Source of the DNA: Magnetococcales bacterium
GTDB lineage: Bacteria > Pseudomonadota > Magnetococcia > Magnetococcales > DC0425bin3
Assembly (NCBI GenBank): GCA_015228935.1
Contig: JADGCO010000020.1
Span: 1-51,970, forward strand
Reading direction: 5' to 3'
Length of the DNA stretch: 51,970 bases
Position numbers and translations under genes: made by a program
Shown: positions 35,401 through 44,109 of the stretch, one piece after another
Position numbering within the stretch: the stretch's first letter is position 1
Layout: each line of letters begins with the position of its first letter
The notes under the pieces: model-generated
Told to the model about the DNA's origin: nothing
The model's database searches: none
What the model saw: the letters and a program-made list of their open reading frames with translations, nothing else

Positions 35401-35807
35401 GCCAGGGTACGTCGATGATCATGCAGTTCCAGGAAAATTTTTACCTTGGAAAGGAGGATCCGGTCATTGATGGGTTTGGTGATGTAGTCCACGGCACCGG
35501 ACTCATAACCCTTCACCTGGTAAAGCTCATCAGAATAGTAGGCGGTGATGAAAATGATCGGGATGGACCGGGTTTGACTGGAGCCATGCAAATTTTCCGC
35601 CACCTCGAAGCCATCCATCTCCGGCATGTTGACATCCAGGAGGACCAGGGCAAAATCGTGTTTCAGGCAGAGAAGCAAGGCCTCGCGCCCCGATTCAGCT
35701 TCCATGACCTCGGCATCCACGCCGGCGAGGAGTTGCCTGAGAGAGAACAGATTGGCAGGGATGTCGTCAACGATGAGAATCCTGCTTTTGGGCTGGTCTT
35801 CGGGCAC
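32481..35807 (-). CDS. Hybrid histidine kinase REC-GAF-HK-REC-REC-Hpt
   Basis: This 1108-aa cytoplasmic kinase has an N-terminal receiver (ILIVDD, LLDVNMPEMDG), a GAF-type domain (about 170-310), a HisKA with FLANMSHEIRTPMN (His near 352), an HATPase, two further receivers (LIVDDNKS near 588; VLLVEDNA near 742) and an Hpt with HTVKG near 946. The chain could pass phosphate from the kinase through receivers to the Hpt and on to a separate regulator. The start is non-ATG (GTG 35807, with GGGGAAG eight bases upstream, or TTG 35810) and overlaps cheR by about 40 bp. No membrane segment is present, so the N-terminal receiver probably takes input from another kinase. Confidence 0.9.
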   Translation of the reverse strand: MPEDQPKSRILIVDDIPANLFSLRQLLAGVDAEVMEAESGREALLLCLKHDFALVLLDVNMPEMDGFEVAENLHGSSQTRSIPIIFITAYYSDELYQVKGYESGAVDYITKPINDRILLSKVKIFLELHDHRRTLAIQAKILDARNQELQKEILIRKQAESFLKESAQSRATRQLLLQTLLEPMTLAQQLQRSLEIILNIPWLAILAKGSIFLVDTKTGNLVMTAQCNLAEYLLTACARISPGFCLCGKASQTKEIVFATQIDDRHDVRYDDMEPHGHYCVPILQGDTLLGVLNLYVEEGYRRESLHDLLLSDISQTLAGIIDRRQMDDVLQRAKRDAENANHAKSIFLANMSHEIRTPMNAVIGLADLALQMEVTPKLRDYLVKISKSSQSLLRIINDILDFSKIEEGKLELEMADFFLRDVFDHLIDLFRARITEKNLELIMSVSEGFHFELQGDFLRLEQVLLNLIGNAIKFTDEGEIEVGVHTVLESESDLTLEFCIRDTGIGMTEEQVSKLFQAFSQADNTITRKYGGSGLGLSISKKLVEMMGGKIWATSQPGQGSQFYFTARFLRHANPGHETMHAPEGMAGLKVLIVDDNKSARSAMLKVIGMFNFAGTAVDSGQEAIEIIKQNVDAGTPFQLVLMDWLMPEMDGIQTIRKIKTRVPKKHFPKTILMIPCDREEKLRKTGQAEGVHAHLLKPVNCSILFDTIMTLFGHEVTRAYRQGSQVIDTKNILERIGGARVLLVEDNAINRQVAGEILANIGLVVDMAHDGKEALAKVMEADYDIVLMDIQMPVMDGYNATHQIRNNEKFKDLPIIAMTAHAMKGDREKSIRAGMNDHVSKPINRTRLYATLVKWIPPRAGLGLVAVPERTPKSEQAGPDIPDHLPGLGVNAALERLNGNRRLFQSLLFEFHRDYAQSDQTIRTLLTSNNPDDAQSAARIVHTVKGMAGNIAAQDLFATAVALEKAMASETNNLPRTLDLFSRTLAEVVTTIGELQRQVKAKEAAKNVAEAGSTKPLQMDVIIPLMAELSQLLRLHAFETLRTFDRLKPLLNGASADVQKELMRMAEQIEKIDFKSARQTQTIIANLLAIPEDTLAHGQPETSSLS

Positions 35808-36648
35808 CAATTTTTCTTCCCCTTTTGAACCCCGTCATGAATATTCGATGCCTGTCTGATACGGTCTTGAAATCGTGGCTGGCCTGACAACACATGAGGC
35901 TTTCCGAGGTGCCAAGGCAGAGATGTCCTCCGCGGCTCAGGCTCTCATGGAACAGCGTGAACACTTTTTTTTGCAAAGATTCATCAAAATAGATGAGAAC
36001 ATTTCGACAAAGAATCAGGTTCATTTCGGCAAATGTGCCATCCGTAGCCAGGTTATGATTGGAAAACACCACATTCTTTTTTAGTTCAGGATCCATCTGG
36101 ATCTGATCATGGTCCACTTTGCAATAGTTCAGGAGCGACTCCCGGCCCCCTGCACTTTTATAGTTCAGTTCGAATTCTTTCCATCGGTCTGCCCCATAGA
36201 TGCCTTCGCGGGCAGAGTGGATGGACTCTTCGTTGATGTCCGTGGCAAAAATTTGTGCCCGTTCATAGATCCCTTCTTCCTGCAACAGGATGGCCATTGT
36301 ATAGACTTCTTCCCCGGTGGCACAACCCGCGATCCAGATGTTGACGAAATGGTGCGTTTTTAACATGGGTACAGTCAGTTCCCGCAAGGCCAGAAACACG
36401 GGCGGGTCCCGGAAAAGAGAGGTGACCGAGACGGTCAGGACACCCAGCAAACGCTCCAGAAACAATCCTTCATGCAACAGTCTGGGGATGATTTCCGAAA
36501 TGTGCGTCAAATGGCATACGGCGAGACATTGGAGGATTCGGCGGCGCAACGAGGTTGCAACATAGTTGCGAAAATCGTAACCGTATCGCAGGCGCAATGC
36601 TTCCAGCAACAGTTGTATTTCAATATCCTGGATCTCTTCCCGAGTCAT
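35767..36648 (-). CDS. cheR: CheR-type methyltransferase
   Basis: This 293-aa protein is a SAM-dependent glutamate methyltransferase of the chemotaxis type. It has a helical N-terminus (REEIQDIEIQLLLEALRLRYGYDF), an SAM-binding IWIAGCATGEEVYTMAILL motif and GRNVLIYFD-type downstream elements (LCRNVLIYFDESLQ). The ATG at 36648 is four bases after the stop of the upstream kinase. It lies between two hybrid kinases with no cheA, cheB or MCP gene in the window, so it may methylate one of the kinases or a distant receptor. Confidence 0.93.
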   Translation of the reverse strand: MTREEIQDIEIQLLLEALRLRYGYDFRNYVATSLRRRILQCLAVCHLTHISEIIPRLLHEGLFLERLLGVLTVSVTSLFRDPPVFLALRELTVPMLKTHHFVNIWIAGCATGEEVYTMAILLQEEGIYERAQIFATDINEESIHSAREGIYGADRWKEFELNYKSAGGRESLLNYCKVDHDQIQMDPELKKNVVFSNHNLATDGTFAEMNLILCRNVLIYFDESLQKKVFTLFHESLSRGGHLCLGTSESLMCCQASHDFKTVSDRHRIFMTGFKRGRKIGARRPAQKQDSHR

Positions 36649-36652
36649 GGAA

Positions 36653-39600
36653 TCACTGTTGTTCCCTGAAGATGAGATCCTGTAATTGTCCGAGGAGATG
36701 TTCGATATCCACGGGCTTGGAGAGGAAGCGATCCATGCCGGCTGCCAGGGATTTTTGTCGATCTTCTTCCATGGTCTTGGCACTCAGGCCAATGATGGGT
36801 ATGGCCTGGAAACCTTCTTTTTCCCGGATGCGGCGGGTGACTTCATGACCATCCAGACCGGGCATCATGACATCCATCAACACGGCATCGACAGGCCGTG
36901 CAGCGTGATTCAAAAGATCCAGGGCGGTCAATCCATCCGGGGCCATGATGACGTTGATTCCCCTTTTTTCCAGGGTTCGGGAGAGGGAAAAAGTATTGCG
37001 GACATCGTCATCCACCAGGAGGATGCTGGTGTTGCTGAAGACTTTTTTCCAATCCTGAAACGACGTTGTTCCGGTTGAGGACTCTTCTGGCGGCGTCACC
37101 ACGGCCTGATGTAAAAACGCACCAACCTCCCTGGCAAGGCGTTCTCCAGAATCCGGTGTTCCCTTGGTTACCAGGGCATCCGTGTAGTGGCGCAGGCGGA
37201 AATACTCTTCCCGTGACAAATCCCGGCCCGAATGGATCACAACCGGCAGTTTTTGGATCGACAGGTCGTGTGCCATGTGTTCCAGCAGTTCAAAGCCGCT
37301 GCAATCCGGGAGACTCAGATCCAGGATCATGCAATCAAAGGGTTCCGTGCGCAGCAACTGCATGGCTTCGTGACAGTTTTTCGCCACGGCCATTGCAATA
37401 CCATCCTTTTTCAGAATTTTGGCTGTCACCTTGCAGGAATCGGGATCGTCTTCCACCAAAAGAAGCCTGGCTTGTTTATCTTTTGGGTGACAATCCAGCT
37501 CCTCCAGGACCTTCTGGATTTTTTCTCTGGTCACGGGCCTGTCCAGAATTCCCAGGACGCCTTTTCCCGGTTTGCCCAGCTCCTGTTGTGGTTCCAGACC
37601 GTCTGTCGCAGGGATACCATCAAGTGGTGGGGTGGCAGGGGAGGGGGGAGGGGATCCTGGACCAGGATCCGTACTGGAGTTTCCAGCCCCGGCAGGCAGC
37701 AGAAGGCTGAAGGTACTCCCTTTGCCAACCTCGCTGTCCAGACGGATTTCCCCGCCCAACAGGCGGGCCAGCTCCCGGACGATGGAAAGGCCAAGGCCGG
37801 TACCGCCGAATTTTCGGCTGGTCCCGCCATCGGCTTGCTGAAAGGCCTCGAAAATCATGCGATGTTTATTTTTGGGGATGCCAATTCCGGTGTCCACCAC
37901 GGAAAAAATCAATCCACCCTCTTCCCGATGTGCAAACACCACCGAGACGCTGCCTTTTTCGGTAAATTTAAAAGAATTGGCGAGAAAATTTTTGGCGATT
38001 TGTTTGACCTTGCCCACATCCGTCCATATTTTTTCAGGGGCATCCTTGTGGACCGTGACGTTCCAATCCAGATTTTTAGCCTGCGCCACATGCTTGAACT
38101 GTGTGCGAATGCTGTCTGCAAAATCGACAACATGCATGGCCGTGACATGAAGATCCATTTTGCCGGCCTCAATTTTGGAAAGATCCAGGATGTCATTGAT
38201 CAATTCCAACAAATCGGCTCCACTGCCATGCATGATCCGGGCAGCTTCCACCTGATCCCGGGTCAGATTGCCATCCTCGTTGTCAGCAAAACCTTTGGCG
38301 AGAATGAGAAGACTGTTCAGGGGGGTGCGCAATTCATGGGACATATTGGCCAGAAACTGGGATTTGTAACGGTTTGCCGCATCCAGGTCCGCTGCTTTGA
38401 GTTCAATTTCCTTGCGCGTTTTCATCAGGTCTGCATAGGCTTGTTCCAGGGCAGCCTGCTGGGTGCGTAATTCCTCCTCATTTTTAACGAGAACCTGGGA
38501 CTGTTCTTCCAGTTCTTCATTGGCACGTCGCACTTTTTCATTCTGGCTTTGCAGCTCTTCATTGGCCTGCCGGACTTTTTCACTCTGAACCTGAAGTTCT
38601 TCATTGGCACGCCGCATCTCTTCGCTCTGACTGTCCAACTCCTCGGCTTGGCGTTGCGTTTTTTGCAATAATTGCGTGGTCCGTTGATTGCGCTTCAGGT
38701 TTTCCAGGCCAAGACCCAGGGTCGAAACCAGTTCTTCCAGGAGCATCTTGTGGCTTGGAGAGAAGGGCTGGGGGGAGGCCAGTTCGATGACGGCTAAGAC
38801 ATGGTCCTGGAAAATCAATGGGATGGCCATGATGGCCAGGGGTGCCGATTCGCCCAGACCCGTGGTGATTCGGACATGATCGCCCGCAACGCCACTCAGC
38901 AGGATGGATTTTTTCTCCAGGGCACACTGACCGACCAGTCCCTCTCCCAAGGCAAAAACATGGCTGAGATTTTTCCGCTCCTTGTAGCCATAGCTTCCCA
39001 GCAGATGAAAATGCCGATCTTCGTCATCGAGAACGAACATGACACCGTGACCACATCCCAGGAGGGGGGTCAATTTGCGAATCAATGCCGCAGCAAAACT
39101 CTCCGGGGAGTCGGATGTCTGGATGATGGTGGTCATTTCGGAGAGGGAGGATTTGACCCAGAATTGCTCTTCATTGTTGATGGCCATCCGGTTGAAAGCT
39201 GTGGCCAGTTGGCCCAATTCATCGGTTCCATCCACAGCCACCCGGGTTGACCAGTCTCCTGTTGAAATTTTGTCGGCGGCCTTGTTCATGTCCAGCAGAG
39301 GGTTGGCAAAACTTCTGGAGATCAAGAAAGCGGCCCCGGTGACCAGACCTGACAGAAAGAGCCCCAGCACGATGGTGACCAGGTTCAAATTTCGAATCGG
39401 TTCCTCGACCTCTTCCAGTTCCATGGCACCAATGATGGCCCATTGCAGGCCAGGGAGTTCGAGGGGCAGGTACGACAGCAACTGCGTCTTGCCAATGCTG
39501 CCCAGGCCCACTTCCTGACCACCTTTGCCCAGGAACACTTTTTCAAAAAACGGTCCCAGTGCATGTTGTCCGATTTTGCCGTGATGGACGGGTCGATCAC

Positions 39601-40330
39601 TTCGATAGGAGATGATCCCTTCATGCTTGCCAACCAGAAAAGTTTCGCCGGTTTTTCCCATGCCGACCCGGGCGGTCATGATGGTATTGATTGGATCGGT
39701 TGGCAGTTGAAAAACCAATACCCCGATGCGTTGCCCATCCTTTTTTACGGGTGCCCCGATAAACGCCGCATGACGATAATCGGACGGGGCATAGGGTTCG
39801 AAATCCTGGAACGCCTTGTCGATTTGTGCTTGGACAAATATCTTGCCTAATGGAGAGTTTTTCATTGCCTTTTGGGTGACATTGGTCCCCAGATCGGCTT
39901 CCCCGGCTGCGGTATAAACAACGTCTCCATCATTGCTCAAGAACAAAATATCATGGTAACCATAATATTTATTGATTCTCAGAATCTGGGTAACAAATCG
40001 TTGATCCAGGCTTTTTTCCCATTTTTGATCACCAATTCCCTGCTTTTCTTTATCAAAATCATTGAAAACTTTACGAAAATGTTCCATGGTGGCGATGGTT
40101 GTTTCGTCGCTGGCCATGTTGACAAGATCGGCCATGCGTTCAGCCATATAGGATTCGATTTGGGCTTTTTTGGCTTGTTGGACTGTTTCAAGTTGCCGGA
40201 ATGTTTTGTCCAACAGGGCACTGCCGGCAATATGATTGGAAAACCACGTTGTCAAGACCAATGGCAGCAGGCCGATCAACAAAAACATGGCGATCAGCCT
40301 GGGCCTGATGGAAATATTTCTCAACTTCAC
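36653..40330 (-). CDS. Membrane hybrid histidine kinase Cache-HAMP-GAF-HK-REC-REC
   Basis: This 1225-aa kinase starts MKLRNISIRPRLIAM with a membrane helix (about 10-30), a large periplasmic Cache domain (to about 300), a second helix, HAMP, GAF (about 415-550), a long coiled coil of three 14-residue repeats, HisKA with FLANMSHELRTPLN (near 663), HATPase and two receivers (LLLVEDD near 952; ILLVDDD near 1103). The GTG at 40330 has AGGGAG eight bases upstream and gives the natural membrane start; a TTG at 40456 is unlikely. It is the first gene of an operon with cheR and the second kinase. The periplasmic ligand is unknown. Confidence 0.92.
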   Translation of the reverse strand: MKLRNISIRPRLIAMFLLIGLLPLVLTTWFSNHIAGSALLDKTFRQLETVQQAKKAQIESYMAERMADLVNMASDETTIATMEHFRKVFNDFDKEKQGIGDQKWEKSLDQRFVTQILRINKYYGYHDILFLSNDGDVVYTAAGEADLGTNVTQKAMKNSPLGKIFVQAQIDKAFQDFEPYAPSDYRHAAFIGAPVKKDGQRIGVLVFQLPTDPINTIMTARVGMGKTGETFLVGKHEGIISYRSDRPVHHGKIGQHALGPFFEKVFLGKGGQEVGLGSIGKTQLLSYLPLELPGLQWAIIGAMELEEVEEPIRNLNLVTIVLGLFLSGLVTGAAFLISRSFANPLLDMNKAADKISTGDWSTRVAVDGTDELGQLATAFNRMAINNEEQFWVKSSLSEMTTIIQTSDSPESFAAALIRKLTPLLGCGHGVMFVLDDEDRHFHLLGSYGYKERKNLSHVFALGEGLVGQCALEKKSILLSGVAGDHVRITTGLGESAPLAIMAIPLIFQDHVLAVIELASPQPFSPSHKMLLEELVSTLGLGLENLKRNQRTTQLLQKTQRQAEELDSQSEEMRRANEELQVQSEKVRQANEELQSQNEKVRRANEELEEQSQVLVKNEEELRTQQAALEQAYADLMKTRKEIELKAADLDAANRYKSQFLANMSHELRTPLNSLLILAKGFADNEDGNLTRDQVEAARIMHGSGADLLELINDILDLSKIEAGKMDLHVTAMHVVDFADSIRTQFKHVAQAKNLDWNVTVHKDAPEKIWTDVGKVKQIAKNFLANSFKFTEKGSVSVVFAHREEGGLIFSVVDTGIGIPKNKHRMIFEAFQQADGGTSRKFGGTGLGLSIVRELARLLGGEIRLDSEVGKGSTFSLLLPAGAGNSSTDPGPGSPPPSPATPPLDGIPATDGLEPQQELGKPGKGVLGILDRPVTREKIQKVLEELDCHPKDKQARLLLVEDDPDSCKVTAKILKKDGIAMAVAKNCHEAMQLLRTEPFDCMILDLSLPDCSGFELLEHMAHDLSIQKLPVVIHSGRDLSREEYFRLRHYTDALVTKGTPDSGERLAREVGAFLHQAVVTPPEESSTGTTSFQDWKKVFSNTSILLVDDDVRNTFSLSRTLEKRGINVIMAPDGLTALDLLNHAARPVDAVLMDVMMPGLDGHEVTRRIREKEGFQAIPIIGLSAKTMEEDRQKSLAAGMDRFLSKPVDIEHLLGQLQDLIFREQQ
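38509..38632 (-). repeat. 42-bp coding repeat, signalling helix
   Basis: Three near-identical 42-bp units encode RRANEELQVQSEKV-type 14-residue blocks in the coiled coil before the HisKA of the first hybrid kinase. Fourteen residues are two heptads, so copy number changes would keep helix phase. Confidence 0.8.
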
Positions 40331-40592
40331 CACGACCACTCCCTTATCGGCATGACTGCACGGAACACGCCGTGCCGACTCACCAGCCATGACCTTGGAG
40401 TTCAAATTTGGATTTCCAGTTCCCTGAAATATAGCAACTGAATCGGGTAAATTCAATATTTTTTGAAGATTTTATAGTTTCAGGCCGTTCCGGAAAAGAG
40501 TGAATAATTATGCAACTGATTGAAATATAATTAAAAAAATAATCAATTCCACAAATGTGGCGGTCTTTCACTCTGAAGGATTTGAAAAGATG

Positions 40593-40626
40593 AAAAAAAA
40601 AGCCGGAATCCTTTGGAGATTCCGGC
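40593..40626 (-). terminator. Rho-independent terminator for the minus strand
   Basis: Read on the minus strand, GCCGGAATC and GATTCCGGC form a perfect 9-bp stem with a 7-nt loop, followed by a run of nine T. It lies 36 bp after the stop of the proline-rich gene at 40663-41250. Confidence 0.85.
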
Positions 40627-40662
40627 CCTTTTCAGGAAAATCTGGATTTCTGGATTTATTTT

Positions 40663-41250
40663 TCAGGCATAGCGATCCACCGACACGGCCTGTTTCCGTG
40701 CCAGAATGGCTGGGTTGGTTCCATAATGCGGTTTGGGGTGGGAAGGAACCCGTTCGGCATGTTTTTCGGAACCGCCGTTTGGATAGACCTTGAACAGATT
40801 GTCCACCTTTTCCTTGATGGCCCGCATCACGGGTTCGGCTTTGGTTTGCGTATCGATCTGTTCCCTGGCTGCGGCAACTTCCTTTGCGTTGCCTTGGGAG
40901 TTGGCCGAGTCGTTCCACGGACGCAGGATGCCATCCGGGGCCGGTTTGGCTGGGACCGGGCGATCACCGGTCACCTTTTGGCCACCCCGCAAAAGGGGTG
41001 GGAGAGTTTTATCTTCGGCACCCCTGCCGTCGCGGTTACTTCCTGCATCACGCCAAGCGGGTGGTGTTGGTGAAGATTTCCCGGCGGCAACCGCTTTGCC
41101 GTCACCGAGAGAGAGGGTCGAGGCCGGTTCTTGCCACGCAGACCGCCCGGCATCCGTCTGACGGGGTTCTGGCCGCTCAACGGCTTGATCGTTCACTTCT
41201 GGTTGAATTTGTTGCAAGGCTTGCAAGCCTTGCAGATGGGTGATTTCCAT
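40663..41250 (-). CDS. Proline/alanine-rich hypothetical protein
   Basis: This 195-aa protein is not recognised. It begins MEITHLQGLQALQQIQPE, has a long disordered middle rich in Pro, Ala, Gly and charges, then a short helical part (REQIDTQTKAEPVMRAIKE and DNLFKVYPNG, about 136-160) and a basic tail. It has no signal peptide. The ATG at 41250 has AGGAGG eight bases upstream, and a strong terminator follows the gene, so it is a real, separately transcribed gene. Flagellar hook-length-type proteins also have such composition, but no conserved motif supports that. Confidence 0.72.
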   Translation of the reverse strand: MEITHLQGLQALQQIQPEVNDQAVERPEPRQTDAGRSAWQEPASTLSLGDGKAVAAGKSSPTPPAWRDAGSNRDGRGAEDKTLPPLLRGGQKVTGDRPVPAKPAPDGILRPWNDSANSQGNAKEVAAAREQIDTQTKAEPVMRAIKEKVDNLFKVYPNGGSEKHAERVPSHPKPHYGTNPAILARKQAVSVDRYA

Positions 41251-41405
41251 GTCTTTGACCTCCTGCACTCAATTTCGGTCGCCAACCCGAATACCTTCCC
41301 TGGCGGAGGTGAGCTGTTCATTTTTACAGAGCCAGCCCGTACCCGTGGCTTGCTTCATGGATCGGCAAAAAGGGGGGCGGAGTTGAGGAGTTTTTTGTGC
41401 CTCGT

Positions 41406-42263
41406 TCAGGAAAACAGGATGGTCGAAAGTTTGGAGCGGTAGGCCCGGACCAGGGGATGGGTTGGTCCCAGCATGTCGAAGGCCTGCAACAAGGCCTTGC
41501 GACCGGCGTCTTCCTGGAATGTTCGATCCCGCCTGACCACCTCCAGGAACTGATCCATGCCGGATTCATACTGTTGCTGGGCGATCAGGGCGCGGCCCAG
41601 ATCGAGAAGCAGGGACAAATCGTTGGGGTTGGCCTGAATTTTTTTTTGGAGCTTGCCAATATCGATGCCATCATTCTGGAAGGTCAGGCGGGCCAGAATG
41701 GTCTTGGCCTCGGGACGGTCGGCATCCTGCGGAGAAAGATTGCCAAGGGTGGCACGGGCCTCGTCATTCTTGCCCATGGCCATCAGAACCTGTGCCAGTC
41801 CCAGGATGGAATTGACGTGCCGTGGATCCTTTTCCAAGGCGGCACGAAACTGCGTCTGTGCCCCTTTGAAATTACCCTGGCGAGCGAGTTGGATGCCCTG
41901 GGTTGCCAGCTTTTCCGCAGCCGATGGAAGGGCCTTGTCGAGAAACTTGCGCACCGCCGACTCCGGCAGGGCACCCGTAAACCGGTCCGCCACCTGTCCA
42001 TCGACAAACAGCAGCACTGCCGGGATTCCCTGGATACCAAACTCCTTGCCCAATTGTGGATTTTGATCGGAATTGATTTTGGCCAGGACAAACCGGCCAT
42101 CCATTTCGATGGCCAATTTTTCCAGCAAAGGACCCAAGGTCCGGCATGGTCCGCACCAGGGTGCCCAAAAATCCACCAGTACCGGCACATCCAGTGAACC
42201 GTCCAACACCAACTTTGCAAAGCTCCCGTCGTCTACATCAATGATCCATTTGGATTTAGCCAT
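41406..42263 (-). CDS. cnoX: CnoX-like thioredoxin-TPR co-chaperone
   Basis: This 285-aa protein has a thioredoxin domain (residues 1-110) with WCGPC (Cys37 and Cys40) followed by a TPR-like C-terminal part (about 125-285). This is the YbbN/CnoX layout, a chaperedoxin that protects proteins under oxidative stress and passes them to GroEL and DnaK. The CXXC is complete, unlike the E. coli protein, so disulfide activity is plausible. It is cytoplasmic. It is divergent from the DUF1640-like gene. Confidence 0.92.
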   Translation of the reverse strand: MAKSKWIIDVDDGSFAKLVLDGSLDVPVLVDFWAPWCGPCRTLGPLLEKLAIEMDGRFVLAKINSDQNPQLGKEFGIQGIPAVLLFVDGQVADRFTGALPESAVRKFLDKALPSAAEKLATQGIQLARQGNFKGAQTQFRAALEKDPRHVNSILGLAQVLMAMGKNDEARATLGNLSPQDADRPEAKTILARLTFQNDGIDIGKLQKKIQANPNDLSLLLDLGRALIAQQQYESGMDQFLEVVRRDRTFQEDAGRKALLQAFDMLGPTHPLVRAYRSKLSTILFS

Positions 42264-42534
42264 GATCGTCCGTCACCCTTCATCATCTTGTCTGGTCAGG
42301 ATTTTTCATCGCAGAACTTTTTGCGACTCCGCATGTCCATCAGGCTGGACATACTCGACTATTTTTCTGCAAAATGCAACGTGTGCCGGGCGTGGTTGGA
42401 AGTGGGACCTGCTGCTTGCAAAGAGCGGAAAAGGTTGACATCACCCGTGCCGGGACGGTAGAAGAGAGAAGCAGAAGCAGCAGCAGCAGGATGAGCAGTG
42501 GAGCAGAGTGGACAAAGGACCAAAGGGGAGAGCC

Positions 42535-42828
42535 ATGAGTATTGCCACGACTTTCGACACGCATGCCTTCATCAAACGCTTCAAGGCTGTTGGGTTTTCT
42601 GAACAACAGGCCGAGGAGGTTGCGACTGCGCTGCGCGAGGTGCGTGATGCACGCATGGAAGATTTGGCCACCAGGGGGGATTTGGAACACACCATCGAAC
42701 TTGCCAAGGCGGAATTGCGCAAGGACATCGAGGCATCCAAGGCCGAAATTATCAAGTGGATGTTTGGTGTGGCCGCTGGGCAGTGCGTGTTCATCTTCAC
42801 CATCCTCAAGATGCTTCCCCTGCGCTGA
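42535..42828 (+). CDS. DUF1640-like coiled-coil membrane protein
   Basis: This 97-aa protein has a helical head (MSIATTFDTHAFIKRF), a coiled coil (about 22-72: EVATALREVRDAR, DLEHTIELAKAELRKDIEAS) and one C-terminal membrane helix (about 76-93). This head-coil-anchor layout is that of bacterial DUF1640 proteins related to mitochondrial CCDC90/MCUR1. GGGGAG precedes the ATG. Its stop codon overlaps the start of the next gene (TGATG), so the two are coupled. Upstream, 42467-42491 contains a run of AGC triplets without known role. Confidence 0.82.
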   Translation: MSIATTFDTHAFIKRFKAVGFSEQQAEEVATALREVRDARMEDLATRGDLEHTIELAKAELRKDIEASKAEIIKWMFGVAAGQCVFIFTILKMLPLR

Positions 42829-43553
42829 TGTTTCATTTCATCTTCGGCCTTGTTGCCTACGCTGCGTTCAATGTTGTTTTCATGTATTTTGCCGGATTTC
42901 TGGCCAACTTTTATGTGCCAAAATCCATCGATGCCCCGCTGACCGGTAGCGACCTGTCACTGGCGCTCACAATCAACTTGGTATTGTTGGCCGTTTTTGC
43001 CCTGCATCACAGCATCACACCACGCCATTTTTTCAAAAAATGGCTGTTGCGGCATCTTCCCGCCCATCTTGAGCGAAGCGTGTATGTTTTGTTGGCTTCG
43101 GTGTTGCTGGCCCTGGTCATGTGGCAATGGCAACCCATGCCGCAGATGCTTTGGCAGGTGGAAAACATATGGGGAAAGACGATCCTCCTGGCCTTGTATC
43201 TTGTGGGTGTCGTGGCTCCCCTGGTGGCCTCTTTCCATATTGATCATTATGACTTGTTTGGTCTGCGGCAGGTCCAGTGCTATTTGTTGAATCGCCCCTA
43301 TGTATCCCCCCCGTTTGATGAAAAAGGGCTGTACAGGCTCGTGCGTCATCCCATCATGCTGGGCACCTTGATTGTGCTTTGGGCAACCCCGGCCATGACC
43401 ATGGGACATTTTTTGTTGGCCCTGTTTTTGACGGGATATATTTTTGTCGGTATCTTTTTCGAGGAGCGGGATTTGTTGCGCACCATCGGTAAACCCTATG
43501 ACTCGTACCGAAAGAGGGTGCCAATGCTGTTTCCGTTCCTGAAGCGCCCATGA
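42828..43553 (+). CDS. mddA: MddA-like membrane methyltransferase
   Basis: This 241-aa protein has five or six hydrophobic helices and the C-terminal signature LYRLVRHPIMLGTLIVLWA, then FEERDLLRTIGKPYDSYR. This pattern belongs to the isoprenylcysteine methyltransferase-like family, and the N-terminal helices best fit MddA, which methylates methanethiol to dimethyl sulfide with SAM. NnrU-like or other family members cannot be ruled out. The ATG overlaps the stop of the DUF1640-like gene. Confidence 0.8.
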   Translation: MFHFIFGLVAYAAFNVVFMYFAGFLANFYVPKSIDAPLTGSDLSLALTINLVLLAVFALHHSITPRHFFKKWLLRHLPAHLERSVYVLLASVLLALVMWQWQPMPQMLWQVENIWGKTILLALYLVGVVAPLVASFHIDHYDLFGLRQVQCYLLNRPYVSPPFDEKGLYRLVRHPIMLGTLIVLWATPAMTMGHFLLALFLTGYIFVGIFFEERDLLRTIGKPYDSYRKRVPMLFPFLKRP

Positions 43554-43710
43554 TCTTCGACCATGGAAAAAATAAAAGCGTCCGTCTTCTCCGTAAAAAT
43601 CCATGCAGAGCGAAATCCGGAATCTACCCCTCCCTGTGGCTGATTCACGTATTTTTTACAAGATTTCTCGACGAGCATGCTTTTCAGGTCTGAATATTTC
43701 CCGAAAACAT

Positions 43711-44109
43711 TCATGCTTTGATGAGGCGATAGGTCCGTAGTTTTTCAATCACCTTGTCTTTCTTGACGGGTTTGACAAGATAGTCAGTACATCCTCCTTC
43801 AAGGAAGGCTTTGACCATGTGTCCTTCGGTGTCCAAAGCCGTTACCATCATGATGATCGTCTCGCGGTCATTGGGACGCAGGGTGGTTTCCAGCTCGCGC
43901 ATTTTCTTCAAGGCCATGTGACCATCGAATTTTGGCATCATGATGTCCAGACAGACCAGGCTGTAAGGTTCACCATGAACCAGGGCCATTTCGAAGATTT
44001 CGAAGGCCTCGCGGCCATTGGTGGCATGATCGCATCGTCCATACGGCGAGAGAATATGGTCCATCAGTAACCGGTTATGGGCGTTATCATCTGCGATCAG
44101 GAATTTCAT
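43711..44109 (-). CDS. Single-domain response regulator
   Basis: This 132-aa protein is a bare receiver: MKFLIADDNAHNRL (acidic pair), LVCLDIMMPKFDGHMALKK (phospho-acceptor Asp), a Thr in MMVTALD and Lys in DYLVKPV. It has no output domain, so it works by protein contact or as a phosphate sink. No kinase is adjacent; the hybrid kinases at 32-40 kb are candidates for phosphate source. Confidence 0.92.
   Translation of the reverse strand: MKFLIADDNAHNRLLMDHILSPYGRCDHATNGREAFEIFEMALVHGEPYSLVCLDIMMPKFDGHMALKKMRELETTLRPNDRETIIMMVTALDTEGHMVKAFLEGGCTDYLVKPVKKDKVIEKLRTYRLIKA

Noticed and set aside
42467-42491. AGC triplet run as a possible CRISPR or regulatory array
   Set aside because: Too short and irregular; no spacers. 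It is only a low-complexity tract upstream of the DUF1640-like gene.
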